Positions 1 through 9,366 of a stretch of 35,172 nucleotides of DNA are shown piece after piece. The notes below the pieces were generated by a model. The model was given only the letters and a program-made list of their open reading frames with translations. It was not told the origin of the DNA and ran no database searches. Numbering within the stretch: position 1 is the stretch's first letter; each line of letters starts with the position of its first letter. The position numbers and the translations under genes were made by a program. The DNA is taken from contig NW_022204635.1 in assembly GCF_008831285.2 (NCBI RefSeq), forward strand, positions 1 through 35,172. Direction: 5' to 3'. The stretch is from Nymphaea colorata (lineage: Eukaryota; Streptophyta; Magnoliopsida; Nymphaeales; Nymphaeaceae).

Positions 1-471
1 ACAAACCAAAGTGTCGTGATTAATTTTGCTAAAAGTTCTGTTGGCATTGGTATATATATATACAATATAAACATAAATGCGCACCCGAATTCTACATTTG
101 TAAAATAATGATTTAATTTTGCACACACGCAAGGCTCTCAATACCCACCTCCAATATCCCCCAATTTCAAAATCCCCCTGCATACTCCAACAACCGGCGG
201 CGGCTTGCCCATTTTCCATTTCAAAATTTAAATTCGCATTATATAAAAATCAAATAACCAAGAATGTTTCTAACACAAGCACCAAAATGTATATTTCCGT
301 CGTTTTTGCAAAGAGTATTGCGATTGGAGTCCGCCCCCGATAGGGCAGGGATGTTCTTCGGTGTTTTTGACCTGGTCGTTAAATTGGGGAAATAGCACGT
401 GAATTCCACAGAATTCTCATGGCCTTAAATAGAATCTTTCGATTAAGATCAATAATTCAAAATTTTCGAAA
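1..471. other. left-edge non-coding stretch
   Basis: AT-rich sequence before the first gene. It has no telomeric repeat, so this is an internal cut of the chromosome or a contig edge and not a natural end. An open frame at about 119-343 has no recognisable motif and is not called. The last 40 bases are A/T-rich and lead directly into the cyclin start codon, as seen before other genes in the window. Confidence 0.6.
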
Positions 472-1176
472 ATGAAAGCCGTCAGAAGCTCCCTCATTGA
501 GAACATCAGACACATCCCTCCCCGCAGCAAACACTCCCTCCCCAAGACTTGCCCCAAAACCGTCCCCGTCGCCCAGCCCATCCCCACCAACGACTTCCGC
601 ACCCTCAGCGTGGAATGGATGTACCGAGCTCAGCGCAACCTGCAGTTCAGCAGGAGCACTCTCTTCATCGCCCTGGGCTTGCTGGACAAGCTGCTCCTCC
701 AGGGTCTCGTCTTGACTCATGACAACTATGAGTTGGTGGCCGGCTCCATCCTATTGGCCTCCACCAAATTCAACGAAGTCTACCCCGTAACCATCCGCAA
801 GCTGAACCTGCTCTCTGAGGAAGAGCACTCCCTCAACCAGTTCGTCTAAGCCGAAGCCGCCATCCTCCAGAACATCGAATTCACTGTTACCCTAGATCCA
901 GTCTATTAGGAACTCGCAGAACTCGAGACCCAATACGAGGGAACCGAGGCAGAGAACGTGCAGGATCTCATCAAGATGGCAGTGATAAACAGAAATGAAA
1001 CCTTCAAGCACGGCTCCACCTCTCTGCTGCAGGCCATCAGCAGCCTCACCCAGCAGGGCGGCCTCTTCGAGCGAAGCAACAACATCATGGGGGGAGAGAT
1101 GCAGGAAATCCGCAAGGAATTGACCCGTCTGCGTTCCACCAGCCAGAAGAGGCTGGTGAGTCCAGGCAGGGCTTGA
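472..1176 (+). CDS. cyclin-box protein
   Basis: 234 residues, no intron. In-frame TAG at 847 and 907 read as Glu. Residues about 45-150 form a cyclin N-terminal fold: a first helix with the Trp of RTLSVEWMYRAQ, then helices ending in NYELVAGSILLASTKFNE (the position of the family's 'A.K.EE' motif), then a helix 5-like segment with VEAEAAILQNIEF, equivalent to the 'E..IL..L.F' of cyclins. The C-terminal third is charged and probably helical. I chose the ATG at 472 because it follows an AT-rich leader and precedes the whole domain. The frame ends at TGA 1174. A GTGAGT at 1156 could be a donor, but no joined frame gives a sensible protein, so I keep the gene separate from the VPS9 gene that starts about 100 bp later. 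Which CDK it partners cannot be told from the sequence. Confidence 0.75.
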
Positions 1177-1277
1177 TATGTCCACTTTTACTTGTAGGCA
1201 CTGTTACCCTATGATTACCTCTGGTGCGGTCAGCCAATGGCATCCCACTAACAACTGAGTATAATCTATCATCAACC

Positions 1278-2781
1278 ATGGGCAATCGAGAACAAAACCA
1301 TCAGCCTGATAATTTCGAACGCATGCTCGCGGAAATGAGACGAGATCAGTCCAGAAGAGTCAGTGTTCACCCAGAAAAGGTAACCTATGTTCTACTCAGA
1401 AGTACCTGCTGCTAATGGTGGAAGAACTTGATCGGGTGAAGCTGCCAAGCAGACTCAAGCAGGCAGTGGCCGACACCCTCCGCTAAAAGCTCAGCGAAGT
1501 GGAGCTCATCTAGTGCATTTCCTGCATCAACGCCCTCAAGAACAACGAGTTCGACCCCACCACTGTGAGTAACCCACCAATAACCAAGAGCCCGCCATCT
1601 TCCGCGAGAAGCCAGAGTCCAAGAACGTGAAGGTGGTCTTCGGCTAGAACTTTTTGAAGAAGATCCTCAGAAACCTCCACATAAACGTTAACTTTCTTTA
1701 GAACGAAAAGCCAGAAGAGGAACCCCCCAGCGAGTAAACCTCGCCCAGCATCTCCCGCAAACACTCACACTCCAGCAACAGCGCCTCCAAGCACAAGCTG
1801 AACGACAACTAAATCAAGGACCGCCTCCGCAACATCGCAGCAGTCATGCGCAAGGAACTCAACCGCATCAGCCACCCCTTCGGAAAACTCAACAAGGCCT
1901 TCGCGGAGTTCATCGAGGAGCACTCCGGACAGTACCTGCCCGCCAGCAAAAAAGAAGAAGTCTATGAGAAAGCCATGCGGGGATTGATCATCGATTGGTG
2001 CACCTACCTGGAGAACTCCTGCCTCAGTCCCTACCGCAAGTGGATCATCAGCTACACGGGAATCGAAGAAGCGAAATACGCCAAGTGGCTGCGAGGAGTG
2101 GTGATTCAGGAAATTTGGGCAGTCAATAACGGATACCTATTCTCTATGCTGGCTACAGTGATACAAGAGAGAAAAGTACGCTTGAACATCGACGCAAAGC
2201 AACTCCAGTACAGCACTGCTCTCCTCACTCCTTCGCTCTTCCGCATCGACCCAAAACTGCAAATAGAGGGGCATTTCTTCGACTCCATATACGAGATGTC
2301 TGAGGTGGTGGCTCGGGTGCGTCCGGAGCAGATCCTGGGCCAGCTGTAGACGGTAAAGAAGCGCATCTGCACCGATATCGATAATTACCACCGGCTAGTA
2401 TAGCGTGGAGAAGTGTTCGAAATCGACTCTGACAATATCCTCAGCATCGTCTCCTACATCCTGTGCAAAATCGCCAGCAAGATCGATGAGATACACACCC
2501 ACCTCATCTTCCTCCGCATCGTCTACGGAGATACAGTCTACTATTCTCAGGGACTAGGCAGCTACATGCTCAGCACTGTCTTCGGTGCTTTCTAATTCTT
2601 GGAATCTCCTTAATTCCAAGCCCTCCTCACTGGCAGGCCCCCAGATGATGAAAAACCGGGAAAGGATAATAACCACTCTGAGACAAAGGGGACCCTGAGC
2701 CAAAAAGAGGAATTTTAGTCAAAGGGAGATCCAAGCGATGTACAGATGGGGTCACTCGTATTCACCAAAGAGGAATTCTGA
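1278..2781 (+). CDS. VPS9-domain protein (probable Rab5-family GEF)
   Basis: 485 residues after removing two introns, 1380-1399 (20 nt) and 1565-1590 (26 nt). TAR codons inside it read as Glu. The C-terminal part (about residues 300-430) fits a VPS9 domain. A helix with VRPEQILGQLETVKKRI matches the 'P..KL..I' helix, then DSDNILSIVSYILCKI matches the family's 'DD.LP.L.Y...'. THLIFLRIVYGD and GSYMLSTVFGAFEFLES follow, the latter matching 'Y.LT....A..FI'. VPS9 domains catalyse nucleotide exchange on Rab5/Rab21 GTPases on early endosomes. The N-terminal 110 residues and the Ser/His-rich segment around residue 140 are not recognisable. The start at 1278 is the first ATG in the frame and is the weakest part of the model; an upstream exon is possible. 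It ends at TGA 2779. Confidence 0.72.
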
Positions 2782-3559
2782 GTGCTTGCTGCTGGCTGTT
2801 TGATCTGAACGGTTTTATATTGAATACGCATATATTGAATATCTGGGCCAATCCAATTATAATGTGAGTATTATACTAGTTCGATGCCTCTCCCTTCAAG
2901 CTTCCCCCAGTCTAAATATGAGAAACGGTTGATTGTTTGGTGAGAGGAGAGGTAGTTGTTGAACAAACAGCGTTAATTTGTCTCGTCGGTGTCCTCGAGA
3001 GCATCAAGCTCATCATGAAGATAAGGAGATTTCGCATGTTTTGTTGGTTTAGAAAGGATGAGAAGAGAAGGTAATGAAGTTTACAGGTAGGAAAACCAGA
3101 TGGAAGATGGATTTGCCATAAACAAGCTTTTAAGCTGGCACCCATATCACCTTCATTTTCTTCATTTACGCTCATAATCATCTTATCAACCATCGCGTAG
3201 CGCATCATCGCCGCAAGACAGATAGTTATAAGCACACCAAGCCTTCCAAATCTAATGCTGTAATTCCCAATCCCACGCTTGATGCATCCAAAATCCTGAA
3301 TATAATCTTATATCCCATATTATGTCTATCGATTCTACACAACTGCCCACCATTTTCTTTTTTCTCAAGCCCTTCAAAAACCGATTCCTTGGCTAAGCTC
3401 CAACCATCAAGGTACCATGGTGGTGAAATCTCTTTTGGTGCGAATAAAGTTGTACGTGTGAGGTGGTATAGGTGGTGGTGGGTGTCTATCGGATTTAATG
3501 CTTGTAAAATATTGATGAATTTGTTCTCGAATGACCTCGTGAAGGGCATGTTCGGTATC
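2782..3559. other. gap between the VPS9 gene and TSG101
   Basis: About 780 bp without a confident plus-strand gene. The first 120 bases look like 3' flank. The rest contains the doubtful minus-strand gene listed separately. No repeat or RNA gene was recognised. Confidence 0.5.
2970..3549 (-). CDS. doubtful hypothetical gene
   Basis: A minus-strand frame opens at ATG 3549 (MPFTRSFENKFINIL) and runs about 105 codons with a plausible mix of residues (THHHLYHLTR, SPPWYLDGWSLAKESVFEGL). It then needs frame changes to continue into IWKAWCAYNYLSC and MKVIWVPAEKLVYGKSIFHL. One change is explained by a clean 20-nt GT-AG intron (GTTGATAAGATGATTATGAG on the minus strand). The other would need a 19- or 25-nt intron, which breaks the length rule seen elsewhere. 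No family is recognised. Its start lies about 10 bp from the TSG101 start on the other strand, which leaves almost no promoter. With only TGA as a stop, such open frames can arise by chance. Confidence 0.28.
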
Positions 3560-4939
3560 ATGTCCAACAACTCATGGAGCTCGGGCAACGAGAAGGAGAA
3601 CACCCTTCGCAGCAACCTAGAACGCTGCACCTACCCCGACGAGTACCCCCTGCAACACTTAGGACCAAGTGGATGATCGAAAAAGCAGCAAAACAGCTCT
3701 TTCACGTCTATCCCTTCTTCACTCCCGACATCCTCATGTTCAGTAATACTTGCTCGACTCAGCCGAAAATGGCCAACCGCGCAGATACATTGAGCTAAAA
3801 GGCATCCTGGAGATCGATATCAAAGGAAAGACTTGCAAAGTGGACTACAATATGATGTTACCTTTCGACTACCCTCGCTCACCTCCCTTCGTTCGCATTG
3901 TCAATCGCAATCCTGACTATTCAGTTGACCCCTTCTACCACAGTCTAAAATCAAAGTCAGATCCATCCTCCTACGTTCTCAACGAAAAACTGGTCTCCGT
4001 GAAGGGATGGCAGCCCTCCAGCAGTCTCGTAACTTCCTCATAACCAAGGTCAACGTGGTCATCGAGTGCTACGATATTTTCAAAAGCCGTTTTCCCTTCT
4101 CTAAACCCATCGCCGAAAACCCCACCTACAGCAACAACGCTTGGGATAACCTCTACAATAGCAAAAAGCCGACTAATAATAACACCGGCGGCTGGAACAA
4201 TCCTCCTCCTGTGAATCCCAACGGCGGATGGGGAACCAACAACAATACCGGCTGGGGAGCCAACCAGCAGGCCAGCAGCTGGGGAAACAACAACAACAAT
4301 ACCGGTTGGGGAGGAAGCAATAACAACACGTGGGGCAGCAACAACAACAATACTGGCTGGAATGCGAATACAAATACTTGGGGAAACCAGTCTTCTAATA
4401 GCTCCTGGGGAAGCAACAACAATACATGGGGTGCCGCTGGAGGAGCCATTGGTGGAGCCATCGGCGGCATGGGCGGCATGGGTGGCATTATGGGAAGTTC
4501 CAACGTCACAAACACCATCGCTTCTGCGCAGAAACTGGTGGGAAAGCAAAAGCAAACTCTGCAGCAGATGAACGCACAATACCTAAAAGTCATTGACAAG
4601 GTGCAAGTGCTGGACGTCACCAAGCAGTCCCTGGAGTCAGAAGAAAGCTACCTGAGAACGGAAAACTTCGAAATGGCCAACTTCCTCAAGGAAAATTAGT
4701 CCTCCCAGATCTCCTCCATTACCTCCATCGTCAAGCCAAAAGATATCCTTTCCGAGCAGATCCTCGACCTTCTGAGCAGTATCAAGGCGAGAGAGGAATG
4801 CGTGTTGTTTTTGGAGGCAAAGTTCACCCAAGAGTAAGTGCCTTTAGAGGACTTCATGAAGCACTTGCGGAAGATAGAGGAGGCTAAATTTGAGGAGAAG
4901 GTGCTACTGCAGAAGTGCCTGAAGCGCACAAACGCCTGA
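3560..4939 (+). CDS. TSG101: ESCRT-I subunit TSG101/VPS23
   Basis: 439 residues after three 20-nt introns (3643-3662, 3743-3762, 4029-4048). Residues about 25-160 are a UEV domain (catalytically dead E2 fold): an N-terminal helix (TKWMIEKAAKQLF), then a beta meander with RRYIELKGILEIDIKGK, DYPRSPPFVRIV, and VKGWQPSSSLVNVVIECYD. Residues about 173-280 are an Asn/Gly-rich linker with about ten GW/WG motifs. A Gly/Ala/Met patch and a coiled-coil stalk (about 290-365) follow. The end is a steadiness box in which LSEQILDLLSSIKAREECV, VPLEDFMKHLRKIEEAKFEE and LLQKCLKR mirror TSG101. TAG codons at 4697 and 4835 read as Glu. In other eukaryotes TSG101 binds ubiquitinated cargo and recruits ESCRT-I to endosomes. 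The WG-rich linker is unusual: animal TSG101 has a Pro-rich linker there. It ends at TGA 4937. Confidence 0.92.
4186..4440 (+). repeat. Asn/Gly/Trp low-complexity repeat inside TSG101
   Basis: Degenerate tandem units of about 21-36 bp built from AAC/AAT runs followed by GG-TGG-GG, encoding TGWG, NTWG or SSWG every 7-12 residues. The repeat is at both DNA and protein level and lies wholly within one exon. The minus strand is also open here, which is a shadow of the repeat. Confidence 0.8.
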
Positions 4940-5215
4940 TCTTCCCTCTGATTAGTAAGTAGGCATCAAGCTGTATCAATTCTTCCACATACGCTCTCTT
5001 TGCTCACTTTCTTACCGTTACTGGTTGTAATCCAAATCCCCTTTTATTTATTTTATCTCCCACCCTCACTCTCCAATCCTTTCCAATCCAATCATTACAA
5101 TCTCATGCAGGTGGGCTGGGGGTAAGGTTGGTTCTATTTATGCGTTGCAGTTAGTGGTGTTTATGATTAAGTGGATAAGATATGGTTGGGCCATCATTTA
5201 AATTAGACATATCAT

Positions 5216-5653
5216 ATGACCAAAGAGCTCCTCTTCACGATTGCCCTCTTGTGCGTGGCAAGCGCCAGCCTCAGTCGCAACCACGACTTCTGGTATACCG
5301 CTGGCAAGACCGCCGCCACCTCAGGCATTCCCTTCGGAGATACTGCTTGGGGATACTGCGACATGAAATGCACCTACCTCGAGCACTACTACCCAGGCCA
5401 TGACTTCGTGGTCGTTACCTTCAGCGAGTCCACCTTCAAGCCCGACTTCGCCGCCTGCTACGTCTCAGCCACCGCCAACGGAGTCACCACCTACACCCCC
5501 TGGTACAAAGTCGCCAAGAACTCCTACTATGAGGACAACTGCGGAGGAGACAAGGAAGAAGATTACTACGCCCTCACCACCGGAGCCTCCCCCAAGTACA
5601 AGGTCAGCGGACCCATCCTCGGAGTCGGCATCGGCACAGAAATCGTCTACTGA
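5216..5653 (+). CDS. small secreted protein, unknown
   Basis: 145 residues, no intron, no TAR codon. An N-terminal signal peptide is clear: Lys/Glu, then the hydrophobic stretch LLFTIALLCVASAS with small residues at the expected cleavage site near residue 18. The mature part is rich in Tyr, Thr and Ala. It has four cysteines, two in GYCDMKC and single ones near FAACYVS and DNCGGD, consistent with two disulfides. Third codon positions are strongly C/G, and the absence of reassigned TAA/TAG codons suggests high expression. I do not recognise the family. The likely location is secreted, vesicle lumen or cell surface, inferred only from the signal peptide. The ATG used is followed at once by the signal sequence, and an AT-rich leader precedes it. 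Confidence 0.8.
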   Translation: MTKELLFTIALLCVASASLSRNHDFWYTAGKTAATSGIPFGDTAWGYCDMKCTYLEHYYPGHDFVVVTFSESTFKPDFAACYVSATANGVTTYTPWYKVAKNSYYEDNCGGDKEEDYYALTTGASPKYKVSGPILGVGIGTEIVY

Positions 5654-5918
5654 TGATCACCATCCAAAGAATTCAATATCACCCATCATCTCCCCCCACA
5701 CTTCACTTACTTGCACCCCTAAGACTATTGATTTTTTACTTATTCCACAGAAATTTGACGAATTTGATGTCCAAAGTCAGGGTATCTGGATTAGCAGTTA
5801 GCAACATCATCATTCAACCATTTTGCGTCCTTTCGGAAGGAAGATGGATGCGGGATATCTGCTAGGGGAGTTGTTTGATTTGAGTATAATTGAGGCAACT
5901 GTATAATATTTGGTGCCT

Positions 5919-6232
5919 ATGGAGAAGGACTACATCCGTTCCAAAAAATACACGCAGTAAGGGTACGGTGATATAGAGACGAGCTGGACAACTTGGACAT
6001 CCCATACAAGTTCCGAGATTTCTGCCAGGAGGACTACGCAGACTACACCTCCTGCGTTCGCACGCACCCGCGCGTCTTCGAGAACAGCTTCATCTACTCC
6101 GTCCCCTTCAGCGAGGCCATCTCCAGCTGCAAAATACTACGCAAGAAGTGGCTCAAGTGCGAAGACTACCGCGAAAAGGAACTCTTTGAAGAAATGAAGA
6201 AAATCTACGACCTGCAGAAGGAACTTGTCTGA
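5919..6232 (+). CDS. NDUFB7: twin-CX9C protein, probable complex I subunit NDUFB7 (B18)
   Basis: 97 residues in two exons. The intron is 5957-5976 (20 nt, GTAAGGGTACGGTGATATAG) and splits a CAA codon. The protein has two CX9C motifs, FRDFC-x9-C and SSC-x9-C, followed by a basic/acidic helix (REKELFEEMKKIYDLQ). NDUFB7 has the same order: RDYC-x9-C, C-x9-C, then a charged Arg/Glu helix. It is a peripheral inner-membrane subunit of NADH dehydrogenase facing the intermembrane space, oxidised by the MIA40 pathway, with no cleaved presequence. None is seen here. The loop between the two helices is about 24 residues, longer than the roughly 10 of the human protein. Another CHCH protein remains possible. 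No TAR codons. Confidence 0.65.
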
Positions 6233-6417
6233 CCAGAAAGCGCCACTCAACTTTATACACACACAGCACATATTCATCATATTATCCATAACCCATTAAA
6301 CAGAGAAGTCACAACTTTAACTACGTCTTTTTTGAACTTTTTACTTCATTAACTTTTACCCCTTTTTCAGCTAACATTGAGAATAGTGTCATTCTTGTTG
6401 CAGTCTATAGTATAATT

Positions 6418-8076
6418 ATGTTTAAAGTGACCCAGGAGAGCCTTGTAGGGGTGAAGATTAAGGACTACACGTTCCTTCGAATGATCGGGGAGGGCAACTA
6501 CGGTCGAGTCTATGAGGTCTTCAACGAGAGCAAGCGCGAGTCAGCCGCCGCCAAGGTCATGCCCAAGGAGATCTTCAAGAAGACTCCCAAATTGATGGAA
6601 CTGGTCAAGACAGAAATCCACGTACTCAAGGAGTGTAAGAACGACAACGTGGTACGCTACGTCGACAACTTCCTCACAGAACGCAGCGTGGTCATCGTCA
6701 TGGAGTTTTGCTAGGGAGGGGAATTGCAGGAATATCTCAACCGCAAAGGCAGACTCACAGAGCCCTAGGCGACCGCCTTCCTCAAGCAGATTCTGAATGG
6801 ATTCAAGGGGCTGCATGAGGTGGAGGCCATGCACAGAGATTTCAAGGCGGCCAATGTGCTGCTGCACCATAACGTCTGCAAGATCGCAGACCTTGGCTTC
6901 GCCAAACAGGTGAAAGAGGAGTCAATGACCACCACTGTGCTGGGAACTGGATTGACGATGGCTCCAGAAGTCCACCAGGAGAAGGCCTACGGGCGAAAGG
7001 CTGATATTTGGTCCGTAGGAGTGGTCTTCTACCAACTAATCTACGGCGATTATCCTTTTAAGGGCATGTCTGACTACGATATCATGCAGTGCATCAAAAA
7101 TACGCGTCCCAACTACAGCAAAGTCAACATTTCGGATAAGGCGAGGGATTTCATCGACCGCTGTCTCACCGTAGATCCCAAGGCTCGCATCAGCTGGAAG
7201 GAAGTCTACAGCCACCCCCTCATCTTAGAGGAAGATAAGATCGTATACGGCATGACTTCCTCGATAAAACTGCTTGATAATCAGGAGTTCTATGGCCGTG
7301 ACTCGTTTCCCCAGGAGGAGCTCAATAAAATAGAGAAGAAAGAGGAGATCAAGGAGGAGTGGACCAAAGGTGAGGAGTAGGCTGTTGCATAAAATAAATT
7401 GGAAGAATTGAGGGCGGAACGCGAGGAGAAAGGACGTGCTGACCAAGCAGTGAAGGAGTATCAAGCTGAATACCTTTCTCGGCGAAATGGCATCATGTTT
7501 ATCTTCAAGGAAATGGTGCCGTGCATCCTCCGCGTCCACAAAAAGATCCACGCCAACCACGCAATCACTCTCTTCATCCTTTGCAAGCGCGCCTACCACG
7601 ACATTTGCCTTTTTTAAAAGCGACTCCTAAAGGGTGAGAATTTTCTAGACCTGCCCAGCTACTTCGAGGAGTTCCGAAACAGCAAGCAGTACCAGGATAT
7701 CCGCGAACTTGTGGAAAGCGACTGCGATCTCATCCAAATGCAGACCCAATAGTACTGCGCCATTCTTCCCAAATCCCTGAATGAGGCCACCCGGAAGGAA
7801 ATGGATCTTGAGGTGATTGCCAATCCCAACTGGCTGCAATTCGTGGACTAGACTGTTGGAGGGTACGAGGACTAGCTGGTGGGAGACCTAGACAACACTC
7901 CAGCTTAGCTTAAGCAAGACGTGATCAAGTTGGTGGAGGGTCTTCACTACTACCGTATTCACGGTCATAACGCCCGCGTGGAAGAATTCGACAAATACAT
8001 GGAGTGCTTATCCTACGAGGAGGCAGAGCTTCGACTCAGGGAACGTTGGCTGAAGAAGCTTACCGAGTGCCAGTGA
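6418..8076 (+). CDS. ULK/ATG1-like Ser/Thr protein kinase
   Basis: 552 residues, intronless, with about ten in-frame TAR codons read as Glu (for example in MEFCEGGELQEYL and LTEPEATAFLKQI, where family members often have Glu). The kinase domain is at about residues 18-270: Gly loop GEGNYG (24-29), catalytic Lys46, alpha-C Glu66, catalytic loop HRDFKAAN (Asp141), DLG (158-160) where most kinases have DFG, and MAPE (181-184). The pattern of a short N-lobe start, HRD.K..N and D-L-G-F-A is typical of the ULK/ATG1-like group, which is expanded in ciliates. Those kinases act in autophagy or ciliary control; which one applies here is unknown. The C-terminal half starts with a Glu/Lys coiled coil and continues as helical sequence of unknown fold. 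All catalytic residues are present, so activity is expected. TGA at 8074. Confidence 0.85.
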
Positions 8077-8444
8077 TATGATATTTATTATATCGCAGCA
8101 ACATCCCCCAGCCAGGACATATCATCAAGAACACACATAAAACTGCCTATTTGTGATGCACTGCCTTCCCGCAAGGATTTTGAAGTCATTTTGAAGTAGT
8201 TGTTTTGGCTTTTTTCTCAAAATCACCTAAGCTCGTCTGGCGTTTTTTCGCTTGTTTTTGCAGCCAAGCTCCTCAATTTAGTGGTCCAAGTCATTGAGAG
8301 CAGTGTAGGTTCCCTTCTGCATCGCTATTGGTATTTTGGGAGGAATTATGATGTCGTTAGGCATACAAAAATCCCTCCAGATAGGATTACGTCTCAAACA
8401 TCAATAGGAAGAAGTGGCAGTGAATTATAAAACTATAATTGATA
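8077..8444. other. intergenic, nothing recognised
   Basis: 368 bp between the kinase stop and the 62-residue minus-strand gene. Both genes run toward this stretch, so it should hold two 3' flanks. An open frame at 8200-8430 lacks motif or codon-bias support. Confidence 0.5.
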
Positions 8445-8633
8445 TCAGTAGTTGATGGATCCAAGCACAGGCCTGAAGATCTGCTGGCCGGCATCATTAA
8501 CCTCCAGAGTGGCAGGGATGAGTCCCTTCATTTGGTTAGCCTTGAAGAGAGCAGCCATCGCCTGCGGGGTCACCTTGACGATCTTGGTATTGGCGGGAAG
8601 GGTATTTTCCTGTAGTCTGCGTTGAGATAGCAT
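8445..8633 (-). CDS. small conserved-looking protein, unknown
   Basis: 62 residues, no intron, no TAR codon. The start is ATG at 8633 after an AT-rich leader containing TATAATAAAT; the stop is TGA at 8447-8445. The sequence looks like a compact folded protein (VKVTPQAMAALFKANQMKGL, then ATLEVNDAGQQIFRPVL). Third positions favour G/C on the coding strand, as in the well-expressed genes of this window. No signal peptide or membrane segment. The start codon is 52 bp from that of the divergent ORF at 8686, so the two may share a promoter region. Family not recognised. Confidence 0.55.
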   Translation of the reverse strand: MLSQRRLQENTLPANTKIVKVTPQAMAALFKANQMKGLIPATLEVNDAGQQIFRPVLGSINY

Positions 8634-8685
8634 AGGATGTTCTATTTATTATACACAAAGAAAATGATTCAATTGATAAGTGAGA

Positions 8686-8916
8686 ATGCCGCTCTTCGAG
8701 GCCCTCTCTGGAAGCTCAGGACCCACTTATTTCCGCACCGCGAGGATAAGGCAGCCCCCTAGTGTCCTTTTCGGGAAGGTGGAATGGCGTAGAGGCCTTT
8801 CCATTTGCTATCCGCGTCCGCGCTATATAATGATTTGCGTCGGTATTATTGGATTTTCAGTGAAGAAAGTAAAAGTTATCCGCAAACCCTCCCCAAAGCA
8901 AAAAATGGAAGAATGA
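8686..8916 (+). CDS. small putative membrane protein, uncertain
   Basis: 76 codons from ATG 8686 to TGA 8914. A short hydrophobic segment (YIMICVGIIGFSV, about residues 49-61) is followed by a basic tail (KKVKVIRKPSPKQK). The N-terminal part is G/C-rich in third positions. It could be a single-pass organelle protein. An alternative is that a short intron ending at TTTTCAG (about 8868) changes the C-terminus. No family recognised. It is listed because of its position head-to-head with the 62-residue gene and its plausible composition, but chance cannot be excluded. Confidence 0.35.
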   Translation: MPLFEALSGSSGPTYFRTARIRQPPSVLFGKVEWRRGLSICYPRPRYIMICVGIIGFSVKKVKVIRKPSPKQKMEE

Positions 8917-9366
8917 AGCCAGAATAGTCTAAAATACCTTATCAGCACCCCCAAATGCTGTTTTTGCTCTAAACTACGGAAATTGGTCGATTAATGGATG
9001 GAAGGAAAAATAGTTGGTGAAGCTGAAGGGATAAATACGGGTTCATAAAGGAAGTGAATATACAGATAGAACTCAATAATCTAAACATCATTAAGTTGTA
9101 TGACTGCTTCAACGATGTGTCGAGTATTTTTTACACCTTTGGAAGTAGGAACAGGAGGGCAAGTTTACCATCAACCCAAAAAGCACAACCTTTGCCTTAG
9201 CCGCCAATGATCTTCATCATAAAGCAGGTGCCTTAAGCAGTCGACAAACTCCACTCATTCCGCATTATCGTAAACCCTAAAAGATTGTACTGCATGACGT
9301 AGCTTTTTCACTTTTAGTACAAGAAATATTAACTTAGTTTGATGGGAATGAATTAATGATAATCAA
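8917..9366. other. gap containing the kinase relic
   Basis: 450 bp between the small ORF and the end of the TPR gene. Apart from the kinase relic at about 9027-9330, nothing is recognised. Confidence 0.5.
9027..9330 (+). pseudogene. decayed protein-kinase fragment
   Basis: In one frame, 9027-9269 reads as middle pieces of a Ser/Thr kinase with correct spacing: an alpha-C/beta-4 segment FIKEVNIQIEL, then NNLNIIKLYDCFND (family 'L.HPNI..LY..F.D'), about 40 residues later KQVPEAVDKLHSFRII (family 'Q...AL.YLHS..II'). The catalytic loop should follow. Instead only two bases separate RII from KPEKIVL (family 'KPENILL'), which continues in another frame at 9272. So the HRD(L/I) codons are gone and the frame is broken, a net loss of about 10 bp. 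The upstream frame is closed by TGA at 9024 and no clear Gly loop or C-lobe is seen. I infer a dead gene. An unusual splicing pattern that restores it is less likely because the HRD motif is absent. Confidence 0.6.

Noticed and set aside
1-60. Left telomere
   Set aside because: No CCCCAA repeats; the short TATATATA run is simple sequence.
119-343. Open frame at the left edge
   Set aside because: No motif or codon bias; with only TGA as a stop, chance frames of this length are expected.
1156-1197. 42-nt intron fusing the cyclin gene to the VPS9 gene
   Set aside because: The joined frame gives unlikely protein for the next 60 codons, and the length is far from 20 nt; two adjacent genes are simpler.
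4153-4623. Minus-strand Leu/Pro-rich frame of 156 codons
   Set aside because: Shadow of the TSG101 WG repeat on the other strand.
6418-8076. Kinase gene interrupted by nonsense codons
   Set aside because: All interruptions are TAA/TAG at plausible Glu positions (FCEGGEL, TEPEATAF); the frame ends at a single TGA.
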